Positions 16,151 to 23,101 of a DNA stretch of 39,910 bases are shown piece after piece. Every line of letters starts with the position of its first letter. Positions within the stretch are counted from its first letter, which is position 1. The stretch lies in the NCBI GenBank assembly GCA_019414265.1, contig DXMJ01000017.1, positions 1 through 39,910 on the forward strand, given 5' to 3'. The stretch comes from Collinsella sp. (GTDB taxonomy: Bacteria; Actinomycetota; Coriobacteriia; Coriobacteriales; Coriobacteriaceae). Position numbers and translations under genes: made by a program. The notes under the pieces were generated by a model. The model made no database searches, was not told the DNA's origin, and saw nothing but the letters and a program-made list of their open reading frames with translations.

Positions 16151-16393
16151 GGCGTCTCCTGGAAAATGCGGTCGATGTTGTCACTGATACGGGCTGGTGC
16201 GGATACAGCTTACTATAGTGCACCTGAACAGCGTTCATGATATCCGGTGACAGGTGTCGTTTTGCAACCAAGCCGCAATCGAATACGTCTCGTGTGGGTG
16301 AGATATCAGCGGGCGTGGCGGTTGCCTACGAGCTTAAGAATGATGTTTTGCGCTGAGTTTCGATACTCAGGGTGACATAAGTGAGGCGGTTGT

Positions 16394-16407
16394 ACAACCG
16401 GTTGCAC
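16394..16407. promoter_or_regulatory. LacI-type operator O1 upstream of ebgA
   Basis: ACAACCGGTTGCAC, a near-perfect palindrome centred on CG, identical over 14 bases to the copies at 16439 and 16481. It is 45 bases upstream of O2, which would allow looping or co-operative binding. Confidence 0.8.
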
Positions 16408-16438
16408 CGTTAATCCGGCAGAATCGACCGTTCAGCGG

Positions 16439-16452
16439 ACAACCGGTTGCAC
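16439..16452. promoter_or_regulatory. LacI-type operator O2, overlapping the ebgA -35 box
   Basis: ACAACCGGTTGCAC. Its last six bases, TTGCAC (16447-16452), can serve as the -35 element, so a bound repressor would exclude RNA polymerase. Confidence 0.8.
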
Positions 16453-16476
16453 AGGGTTTGGCATCGCCCGTAAGAT
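16447..16476 (+). promoter_or_regulatory. ebgA-ebgC promoter
   Basis: TTGCAC (16447-16452), an 18-base spacer and TAAGAT (16471-16476). The predicted start site falls inside operator O3. The rest of the 16151-16526 gap shows only the operators and the dyad at 16225-16237. Confidence 0.6.
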
Positions 16477-16480
16477 AAGG

Positions 16481-16494
16481 ACAACCGGTTGCAC
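16481..16494. promoter_or_regulatory. LacI-type operator O3 at the ebgA transcription start
   Basis: ACAACCGGTTGCAC begins five bases after the -10 box, 42 bases downstream of O2 and 32 bases before the ebgA ATG. Confidence 0.8.
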
Positions 16495-16526
16495 AAGAAT
16501 CACTACGATGACGAAGGAGCATCACC

Positions 16527-19500
16527 ATGGACGCCATTAACGATTGGGAAAACCAAGCGCTCACCCACAGGAACCGCCTGGCACCCCATGCGTACTTTAT
16601 GGGTTACGAGACCGCCGATCTCGCCGCTACGTACAGCCGCGAGCTGTCGCGCGGGTTTGTCCAGCTGTCCGGCTCGTGGCAGTTCCGCCTCTTTGAGGGG
16701 CCTGCTGCCGTTTCCAACGAGGAGCTCTCTACGTACGAGCCCGAGTGGGATCACGTGGAGGTTCCGCACCTGTGGCAGGTGGATGGCTATGGCAACCTTG
16801 CCTACACCGACGAGGGTTTCCCGTTCCCGGTGGATCAGCCGTTCGTTCCCTCCGACGACCCCACGGGCGTCTACCAGCGCATCGTCAACCTTCCCGCCGT
16901 GCCTGCCGGCGCTCGCGAGATCATTCGCTTTGACGGCATCGAGAGCTATGGTGAGCTGTACGTCAACGGTCAGTTTATCGGCATGACCAAGGGCTCGCGC
17001 CTGTCTGCCGAGTTCGACGTGACCGACGCGCTCGTCGAGGGCGACAACCTGTTTGCGGTCAAGGTCCTGCAGTACAGCGATGGCAGCTATATCGAGGATC
17101 AGGACATGTGGTGGGCCTCGGGCATCTTCCGCGATGTGTACCTTATGCAGCGTCCCGCCGCGCACCTGGTCGACTTTAGGTTCCGCACGCACCGCGAGGG
17201 CGATGCCGCTCTGATCACGCTCGATACGGTGGCCGAGGGCGCTTCCCGCGTCGTGTTTACGCTCAGCGATGGCGAGAACGTGGTCGCTACGGGCGAGTGC
17301 GTCGATGGCCATGCCGAGTGCAGCGTTGCCGATGCCCACTTCTGGAACCCCGAGGACCCCTTCCTCTATGACCTTACGTTTGAGGTCTACGACGGCGACG
17401 AGGTCAGCGAGTACGTTCCGCATCACCAGGGACTTGCCGAGGTGACGGTCGAGGGCAATCATATCTACCTCAACGGCACTTACTTTAAGATGCATGGCGT
17501 CAACCGCCACGATCACGACGATCACAAGGGTCGCGCCGTGGGCCTCGATCGCATGCGCCGCGACCTGGAGCTCATGAAGCGGCACAACATCAACGCGGTG
17601 CGCACCTCTCACTATGCCAATGACCCGCGCTTCTACGAGCTGTGTGATGAGTATGGCATCATGCTGGTCGCCGAGACCGATATGGAGAGCCACGGCTTCG
17701 AGAATATCGGCAACATCGCCCTGGTCACCGACGATCCGGCATGGGAGCCGGCCTACGTCGACCGCATTGAGCGCCTGGTGATGCAGGAGCGCAACCACGC
17801 CTGCATCATTATGTGGTCGATGGGCAACGAGAGCGGCTATGGCTGCAACATCCGCGCGATGTACGCCAAGGCTCACGAGCTCGATGATCGTCCGGTCCAT
17901 TACGAGGAGGACCGCAACGCCGATACCGTCGACGTCATTTCCACGATGTACTCCCGTGTGTCGCAGATGAACGACTTTGGCGAGCATCCGTTCCCCAAGC
18001 CGCGCATCAACTGCGAGTACGGCCACTCCATGGGCAATGGCCCCGGAGGCCTGTCCGAGTACCAGGAGGTCTTTGATCGTTGGGATTGCATCCAGGGCCA
18101 GTTCATTTGGGAATGGTGCGACCACGGTTTGGCTGCTGTGACCGAGGACGGCGTTGCCTACGACATGTATGGCGGCGACAACGGCGACTACCCCAACAAC
18201 AGCAACTTCTGCATCGATGGCATGGTGTTCCCCTGGCAGCAGCCGAGCCCGGGCCTTACCGAGTACGGCCAGGTCATCTGCCCGGTCCGCATGGCTTATG
18301 ACGCCGAGGCAGGCGAGCTGACCGTCACCAACAAGCGTTGGTTCACCACCCTCGAGGATGTCTGCCTGTCGGCCGAGACCCTGGTGGACGGCGACGTGGT
18401 CTGCCGCAAGACGCTCATGCCCGGCGCGGTTGCCCCCGGCGAGTCCGTCCAGCTGCCGCTGGTGATTCGCGAGGCCGCAGTGGGCGAGACCCTGCTGACC
18501 GTGCGCGCCTACACCATGGCCGCTCACGTCTGGTGCGAGCCGATGTTCCAGCTGGGCGCAAGCCAGTTTGCCATCGCAAACCATCCGGCGCCGGCCATCG
18601 TGCCCCCCGCTCGTCCTGAGCTTACGGTTGAGGAGACCGAGCAGGAGATCCGCATCCACTCCCTCAACGGCGAGCTGACCTTCAGCAAAGTCAACGGTAC
18701 CGTGAGCGAGTGGAAGGCATCCGGCCGCGACGTCATGGCCTCTGGTCCCCAGGTTGGTTTTTGGCATCCGCTCGTCGATAACCATGCCCAGGAGTATGAC
18801 TCACTGTGGAAGGACAACTTCATCGATGTGATGCAGACGTCTACCCGCAAGGTTTCTTGGAAGCAGGATGGCAATGCGGTCGTCGTTACCGTGAGCCAGC
18901 GTATCGCTCCTCCCGTCCGCGCGTTCGGCATGCGCGTCGAGCTCGTCTACACCGTGCTTCCGAGCGGTCGCGTCGACCTCAAGGTTTCCGGCGAGCCCTA
19001 CGGCGATTACTCGGATATCATCCCGCGCATCGGCATCTCCTTCGAGGTCCCCGGTTGCGATCGTGCCGTCGAGTGGTATGGCCACGGCCCGGGCGAGAAC
19101 TATCCGGACTCGCTGCGCGCCAACCCGGTCGGTCATTACCGCACTACGGTCGACGACATGTTCACGCCCTACGTTATGCCTCAGGATTGCGCTAACCGCG
19201 AGGGCACCCGTTGGGTCGCCCTGCGCTCTAGCCACGGTGACGGTCTGGTCGTGACGCGTCCGAGCGACGCCGCTTCCAACCCGTTCTCGTTCTCGGCATG
19301 GCCCTATAGCTGCGAGGCCATCGATAACGCCAAGCACGTCTACGACCTTGTCAAGGGCGACACGGTTACGGTCAATATCAACGACCAGCTGCTCGGCCTT
19401 GGTTCGAACTCTTGGGGTTCCGAGGTGCTCGATTCCTACCGCACCCGTTTTGAGAGCTTCAGCTTTGAGGTGTCCCTGCGACCGCTGACGTCTGCCGATC

Positions 19501-19535
19501 TGGCTCAGGCACTGGCACCCATTAAGGAGGCATAA
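16527..19535 (+). CDS. ebgA: GH2 beta-galactosidase, large subunit (EbgA/LacZ type)
   Basis: A 1002-residue glycoside hydrolase that cleaves beta-galactosides such as lactose in the cytoplasm; no signal peptide is seen. Domain order is that of LacZ/EbgA. The sugar-binding jelly roll (residues about 40-215) ends in WWASGIFRDVYL. Immunoglobulin-like domains flank a TIM barrel that starts near MHGVNRHDHDDHKG. The C-terminal beta-galactosidase small-chain domain contains EWYGHGPGENYPD. The acid/base Glu435 is in MGNESGYG and the nucleophile Glu497 in CEYGHSMGNGPG. It is followed three bases later by ebgC, which marks it as the Ebg-type enzyme. AAGGAG precedes the ATG. Expression is predicted to be LacI-controlled from three operators. 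Confidence 0.95.
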   Translation: MDAINDWENQALTHRNRLAPHAYFMGYETADLAATYSRELSRGFVQLSGSWQFRLFEGPAAVSNEELSTYEPEWDHVEVPHLWQVDGYGNLAYTDEGFPFPVDQPFVPSDDPTGVYQRIVNLPAVPAGAREIIRFDGIESYGELYVNGQFIGMTKGSRLSAEFDVTDALVEGDNLFAVKVLQYSDGSYIEDQDMWWASGIFRDVYLMQRPAAHLVDFRFRTHREGDAALITLDTVAEGASRVVFTLSDGENVVATGECVDGHAECSVADAHFWNPEDPFLYDLTFEVYDGDEVSEYVPHHQGLAEVTVEGNHIYLNGTYFKMHGVNRHDHDDHKGRAVGLDRMRRDLELMKRHNINAVRTSHYANDPRFYELCDEYGIMLVAETDMESHGFENIGNIALVTDDPAWEPAYVDRIERLVMQERNHACIIMWSMGNESGYGCNIRAMYAKAHELDDRPVHYEEDRNADTVDVISTMYSRVSQMNDFGEHPFPKPRINCEYGHSMGNGPGGLSEYQEVFDRWDCIQGQFIWEWCDHGLAAVTEDGVAYDMYGGDNGDYPNNSNFCIDGMVFPWQQPSPGLTEYGQVICPVRMAYDAEAGELTVTNKRWFTTLEDVCLSAETLVDGDVVCRKTLMPGAVAPGESVQLPLVIREAAVGETLLTVRAYTMAAHVWCEPMFQLGASQFAIANHPAPAIVPPARPELTVEETEQEIRIHSLNGELTFSKVNGTVSEWKASGRDVMASGPQVGFWHPLVDNHAQEYDSLWKDNFIDVMQTSTRKVSWKQDGNAVVVTVSQRIAPPVRAFGMRVELVYTVLPSGRVDLKVSGEPYGDYSDIIPRIGISFEVPGCDRAVEWYGHGPGENYPDSLRANPVGHYRTTVDDMFTPYVMPQDCANREGTRWVALRSSHGDGLVVTRPSDAASNPFSFSAWPYSCEAIDNAKHVYDLVKGDTVTVNINDQLLGLGSNSWGSEVLDSYRTRFESFSFEVSLRPLTSADLAQALAPIKEA

Positions 19536-19538
19536 GTC

Positions 19539-19994
19539 ATGCATGTCTTTAACTCGCGCGCCGATTTCGACGCTCAGATGAAGTCCGTCAAGAAGTGGAT
19601 GCGTACCGGACAGGCGCTCGACGGCGTTTCTGAACTGCAGCACGATGTGGCGTACTCCATCGGCGACTCGTTGGTGTACTGGTGGGTCTATGCCCGCGAG
19701 GCCGCAACCGCCGATCTGGTCGGTCACCGTCGCTACCATGCCGTGCTCGCTCCGCTCGACGGCGACCTGACCGTCGAGGTTGCCCCCAAGGCAGGCCTCA
19801 CCTGCACCCGCGCTTACAGCGATATCGATGATCGCGAGCGCTTTGAGGGGGCGGGGGAGACCGTGACGATTCCCGCCGGCGGCGTTGCCGTCGTCGAGAT
19901 CGACGAGGCTTACCGTGTTATCGCCGAGGCTTCGGATCCCCGCGTCGTGGTACTGCACGTGACGGTCGAAGGTTATTCCTTCCCCAACAAGTAG
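19539..19994 (+). CDS. ebgC: Evolved beta-galactosidase small subunit homologue (YhcH/YjgK/YiaL family)
   Basis: A 151-residue cupin-fold protein whose length and sequence follow E. coli EbgC along the chain: KKWMRTGQAL, VAYSIGDSLVYWW, GHRRYHAVLAPLDG, the EVAPKAGLT strand, and the C-terminal EAYRVIAEAS followed by VVLHVTVEGYSFPNK. In E. coli EbgC joins EbgA in a hetero-octamer and raises its activity; the same is inferred here. The start codon lies three bases after the ebgA stop codon, behind AAGGAGG located in the end of ebgA, so translation is probably coupled. Confidence 0.93.
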   Translation: MHVFNSRADFDAQMKSVKKWMRTGQALDGVSELQHDVAYSIGDSLVYWWVYAREAATADLVGHRRYHAVLAPLDGDLTVEVAPKAGLTCTRAYSDIDDRERFEGAGETVTIPAGGVAVVEIDEAYRVIAEASDPRVVVLHVTVEGYSFPNK

Positions 19995-20027
19995 CATTCG
20001 TCCGTTTGGACGTTTGCTTCGCGCCGT

Positions 20028-20071
20028 TAAGGGGGATGGCTTTGTTGACTCCCTTTTCCCCATTCCCCTTA
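20028..20071 (+). other. Stem-loop between ebgC and the APC permease
   Basis: TAAGGGGGATGG pairs with CCATTCCCCTTA (one G-T pair) around a 20-base loop. No T-run follows. It may attenuate read-through from ebgC into the permease gene. A small CGTCC-GTTT-GGACG hairpin (19999-20012) precedes it. Confidence 0.35.
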
Positions 20072-20147
20072 GCAGGTGCGCCGTCCGCGATTGCACTTGC
20101 AGCTCGGACGGTTTTGGATGACATTTAATAGATGATTGGGAGGGCTT

Positions 20148-21611
20148 ATGAGCTCTGAAAAACGAGGAACGATCGGTTCGTTCGCTCTGCTGGGCATGAC
20201 GGTCGCCGCCGTGTTCGGTATCAAGAACATCATCAACAACAACGCGGCCATCGGCTTGGCAGCTGCGCCGTCGTTCTTCTTCGCCACGCTTTTGTACTTT
20301 GTCCCCTATACCCTGGTTACCGCCGAGTTCGTCGGCCTCAACAAGGACTCCGAGTCGGGCGTGTACGCATGGGTTAAGACCTCGATGGGTGGTCGCTGGG
20401 CGTTCCTGACGGCATTTAGCTACTGGTTCGTTAACCTGTTCTTCTTTGCGTCCGTCCTGCCCAACGTCATCATCTACGCGAGCTACGTGTTCTTTGGTGC
20501 CAACGCCGAGCTTTCGCAGCTGTGGATCACCATTATCGAGATCGTCGTCTTTGCTATCGCCACGTGGGTTTCGACCAAGGGCGCTAAGTGGATCGGCTCC
20601 ATTTCCTCCTTCGGTTCGACCGCAGCTCTCGGCCTGACCGCCGTGTTCATCCTGCTGTCCCTGGCTGCTGCCTTTGGCGGCGTTGAGTTCGCTACGGCTC
20701 CTACTCCCGCTAACATGGCTCCCGACATGAGCAACTTCGCAACTGCGTGGGGCTTCTTCGGTACGCTTGCCTGGATCATCCAGGGCGTTGGCGGCGCTGA
20801 GTCTGTCGGCGTGTTCCTTAACGACCTTAAGGGTGGCGTCAAGGCCTTCGTGCGCACCGTCGTTATCGCCGGCCTGACCATCGGCCTTCTGTATGCAGGC
20901 GCTTCGCTGCTGGTTAACCTGTTCATCCCCGAGGGCAGCGTTGCCATCTCCACCGGCATCTTCGACGTGTTCGGCGCTGTCTTTGCCCACTTTGGCATTC
21001 CTATGGAAGTGTCCACGCGCGTCATCGGCTTGATCCTTCTCGCCGCTACGCTGGGTTCCCTCATGATGTGGACCTCCGCTCCCATCAAGGTCTTCTTCAC
21101 CGAGATCCCCAAGGGCGTCTTTGGTAGCAAGATCGTCGAGCTCAACGAGCATGGCATTCCTGCCCGCGCCGCTTGGCTGCAGTTCGCCATCGTCGTCCCC
21201 ATCCTGATCATCCCGGCCCTGGGCTCCGGTAACCTCGACGACCTGCTCATGATTGTCACCAACATGACGGCTGCCACCGCTCTGCTCCCGCCGCTGCTGA
21301 TCCTGCTTGCCTACTTTATGTTACGCAAGAACTTCGACGCTGCTCCCCGTGGCTTCCGCATGGGTTCGCGCACCTTTGGCCTGGTCATTGCTGCATTCCT
21401 GCTTGTGGTCTTCTGCTTCGTGCTTATCTGCGGCACCATTCCGCTCGATCAGCCGCTGTGGCTGACGCTGGTCTACAACGTTGGCGGTGTGGTTGTCTTC
21501 CTGGGCCTTGCCGTGATGTGGTACAACCGCTACATCAACCGCCTGCGCGAGACCGATCCCGAGGCTGCCGAGAGCGAGCTGCGTCCGTCTGTCCTTGACA
21601 TGATGGAGTAG
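20148..21611 (+). CDS. APC-superfamily amino acid permease/antiporter
   Basis: A 487-residue membrane protein with about twelve hydrophobic helices. Features of the amino acid-polyamine-organocation family include the helix 1 region GSFALLGMTVAAVFGIKNI, followed by NNNAAIGLAAAPSFFFATLL and VPYTLVTAEFVGLNKDSESG leading into YAWVKTSMGG. Helix 6 is represented by GVGGAESVGVFLNDLKGG. The overall layout recalls glutamate/GABA antiporters (GadC, YjeM type), but substrate is uncertain. The ATG has GGGAGGG three bases upstream. It follows ebgC on the same strand after 153 bases containing a weak hairpin, so it may or may not be part of that transcript. A strong terminator follows. Confidence 0.88.
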   Translation: MSSEKRGTIGSFALLGMTVAAVFGIKNIINNNAAIGLAAAPSFFFATLLYFVPYTLVTAEFVGLNKDSESGVYAWVKTSMGGRWAFLTAFSYWFVNLFFFASVLPNVIIYASYVFFGANAELSQLWITIIEIVVFAIATWVSTKGAKWIGSISSFGSTAALGLTAVFILLSLAAAFGGVEFATAPTPANMAPDMSNFATAWGFFGTLAWIIQGVGGAESVGVFLNDLKGGVKAFVRTVVIAGLTIGLLYAGASLLVNLFIPEGSVAISTGIFDVFGAVFAHFGIPMEVSTRVIGLILLAATLGSLMMWTSAPIKVFFTEIPKGVFGSKIVELNEHGIPARAAWLQFAIVVPILIIPALGSGNLDDLLMIVTNMTAATALLPPLLILLAYFMLRKNFDAAPRGFRMGSRTFGLVIAAFLLVVFCFVLICGTIPLDQPLWLTLVYNVGGVVVFLGLAVMWYNRYINRLRETDPEAAESELRPSVLDMME

Positions 21612-21658
21612 AAGCTGGGATTAATCTACGGCTGTGGAATAAATCGATTCCCCTTCCT

Positions 21659-21693
21659 AAGGAGGGGCCTTACGAGGCCCCTCCTTTTGTGTT
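21659..21693 (+). terminator. Terminator after the APC permease
   Basis: AAGGAGGGGCCT pairs perfectly with AGGCCCCTCCTT around a TACG loop, followed by TTGTGTTTT. Confidence 0.9.
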
Positions 21694-21712
21694 TTGGAGC
21701 ATGGATTTTGGG

Positions 21713-21939
21713 CCCTGTGGACAAAAATGCCAAATATGAGTACTGTTGCAAAATAAGTGCCATATCTATCGGCCGGTTTTGAGCAAAAATGGACTCAAAA
21801 TCAATTTATCTAACCCCCTTTAAAGGGCGTTTGACGGCTTTCAACCTCTTCGAATCGCTCAAAGTAGGCAATTTGCTCTCGATTTTGCTGCTACTAAATT
21901 GGTGACAGTACTCATATTTGCCACTTTTTGACCACGGGG
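21713..21939. repeat. MITE-like element with about 35-bp terminal inverted repeats
   Basis: The left end (21713-21748) and right end (21905-21939) match in inverted orientation over about 35 bases. They share GTGG, a run of five A, and the 15-base block AAATATGAGTACTGT. The 155-base interior is AT-rich compared with the surroundings and has no gene. The element lies between a terminator and the HPr-like gene, and its right end reaches to within 34 bases of that gene's -10-like TACAAT (21973-21978). Confidence 0.65.
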
Positions 21940-22032
21940 TATCCGGAGGGGCTCTCGACAAGCATCTAACGCTACAATAACTACCACGTGGCTGGGTTTG
22001 CCGGCCGAATGTGCGATGTCGTGGGAGGGGAC

Positions 22033-22281
22033 ATGGTCGAGTTTACAAAGACGATTAAAGATCCGTTGGGATTACATGCCCGCCCGGTTGCGCTGCTCTA
22101 TGACATCATTGCCAAGCATCGGAGCGATGTGTCGGTCAGTATCGGCGATCGCCACGCTGACGGCCGCGATGTGATGGGGCTCATGGCGCTCTATGGTGAG
22201 TGCGGTGAGGATATCGTATTCCGCGTCTCGGGCGTGGATGAGGCCTCCTGTGTCACATCGATCAGAAATCTCTCGCTCTAG
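22033..22281 (+). CDS. HPr-family phosphocarrier protein with Asp at position 46
   Basis: An 82-residue protein of HPr length. The active-site signature LGLHARPVALL places His15 at the canonical number, so phosphorylation by enzyme I is possible. The regulatory site normally reads K-S-I-M-G-x-M; here it is R-D-V-M-G-L-M, putting Asp at position 46, where HPr kinase would phosphorylate Ser. ATG at 22033 has GGGAGGGG directly upstream; a GTG at 21988 in frame would add 15 residues but lies close to the predicted transcript start. It is a single gene with a terminator after it, not beside ptsI. It may be an HPr paralogue with a regulatory role or a carrier for a specialised PTS. Confidence 0.9.
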   Translation: MVEFTKTIKDPLGLHARPVALLYDIIAKHRSDVSVSIGDRHADGRDVMGLMALYGECGEDIVFRVSGVDEASCVTSIRNLSL

Positions 22282-22288
22282 GCATGAT

Positions 22289-22329
22289 AGGGCGCGGTAA
22301 AGGATGGTCCTTTGCCGCGCCTTTTTGTT
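22289..22329 (+). terminator. Terminator after the HPr-like gene
   Basis: GGCGCGG and AAAGGA pair with TCCTTT and CCGCGCC around a three-base loop, followed by TTTTTGTTTT. Confidence 0.88.
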
Positions 22330-22378
22330 TTGTTTCGTATAGGAAACTTTTTCGAAAAACTGAACAGGACCCTTTCCA

Positions 22379-22432
22379 AAAAGTTAACCACGTGCTAGTT
22401 TACTAAAGCGAACATAGACGTGGTTAACTTTT
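22379..22432. promoter_or_regulatory. 15-bp perfect inverted repeat in the feo upstream region
   Basis: AAAAGTTAACCACGT (22379-22393) and ACGTGGTTAACTTTT (22418-22432) flank a 24-base AT-rich centre that contains TAGTTTACTAAA. It lies 43 bases before the first feoA. It could be a metal-responsive operator or an RNA hairpin in the leader; the sequence does not match a metalloregulator box I know. Confidence 0.5.
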
Positions 22433-22474
22433 ATCGCGTCGATGTTGAGGACGAACTGACGTTAGGAGCCACTC

Positions 22475-22717
22475 ATGTCTTGCGGACCGCAGATGCCGGC
22501 CATGCCGCTTTCGATGGTAAAAGCGGGCGAAACCGTGCGCGTGTCTCGTGTAAAGGGCAATGAGGACATGAAACACCACCTCAAGGACCTCGGCTTTGTC
22601 GAGGGCAACGAAATCCACGTGGTGAGCTCGAGTGGTGCCAATATCATCGTCACGGTGCTGGGCGCACGCTTTGGCATCGATTCCAAGGTTGCCATGCACA
22701 TCATGACCGTCGGTTAG
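22475..22717 (+). CDS. feoA: FeoA-domain protein 1 (ferrous iron uptake)
   Basis: An 80-residue SH3-like FeoA protein that works with FeoB in Fe(II) uptake at the cytoplasmic face. After a short Met/Pro/Cys-containing start (MSCGPQMPAMPLSM) it has KAGETVRVSRVKG, HLKDLGFVEGNEIHVVS and GARFGIDSKVAMHI, the standard FeoA layout with the LGF/V-x-G turn. AGGAG precedes the ATG. It is the first gene of feoA-feoA-feoB. Confidence 0.92.
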   Translation: MSCGPQMPAMPLSMVKAGETVRVSRVKGNEDMKHHLKDLGFVEGNEIHVVSSSGANIIVTVLGARFGIDSKVAMHIMTVG

Positions 22718-22756
22718 TCTGCAGCATTTCTTAAAAACCGAAAGGGGGACAAGAGG

Positions 22757-22978
22757 ATGAAGACGTTGGGTGACGTTAAGGTGGGCGAGAGCTCTACCAT
22801 TGTCAAGCTTCACGGTGAGGGTGCGCTTCGCCGCCACCTTATGGACCTGGGGCTCATCAAGGGCACTTCGTTCAAGGTCGTGAAGGTTGCACCGCTCGGT
22901 GATCCGGTCGAGATCAACGTGCGCGGCTACGAGCTTTCCATCCGCAAGGAGGAGGCGGCCGTCGTCGAGGTCCAGTAA
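22757..22978 (+). CDS. feoA: FeoA-domain protein 2 (ferrous iron uptake)
   Basis: A second, distinct 73-residue FeoA protein: LGDVKVGESSTIVKLHGEGA, RRHLMDLGLIKGTSFKVVKV and the typical PLGDPVEINVRGYELSIRK ending, which in this family forms the last strands. It begins 39 bases after the first feoA. Tandem unequal FeoA proteins are common in anaerobic Gram-positives; the two probably have different contacts with FeoB. The PLGDPVE motif is the better match to classical FeoA. Confidence 0.93.
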   Translation: MKTLGDVKVGESSTIVKLHGEGALRRHLMDLGLIKGTSFKVVKVAPLGDPVEINVRGYELSIRKEEAAVVEVQ

Positions 22979-23006
22979 GGGCCCGCGACGTATATTTCTG
23001 CAGATA

Positions 23007-23026
23007 AAGTTAGGTTTTTCTAACTT
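23007..23026. promoter_or_regulatory. Palindrome between feoA2 and feoB, possible DtxR/IdeR-like box
   Basis: AAGTTAG-GTTTTT-CTAACTT. The GTTAG..CTAAC halves resemble those of DtxR-family iron boxes, although spacing and centre differ from the classical consensus. It is 76 bases before feoB and could also form a small RNA hairpin. Confidence 0.4.
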
Positions 23027-23101
23027 AATGCTGCAACTTTGAAGCACATTATCCAGCCTGCGCGGAGAAAGCAGCGCAGGCACACAAGGAAGAAGGATTG
23101 A

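Noticed and set aside
20148..21611. Permease as the lactose transporter of the ebg operon
   Set aside because: The protein is an APC-type amino acid permease by sequence, not an MFS or GPH sugar transporter, and is separated from ebgC by 153 bases.
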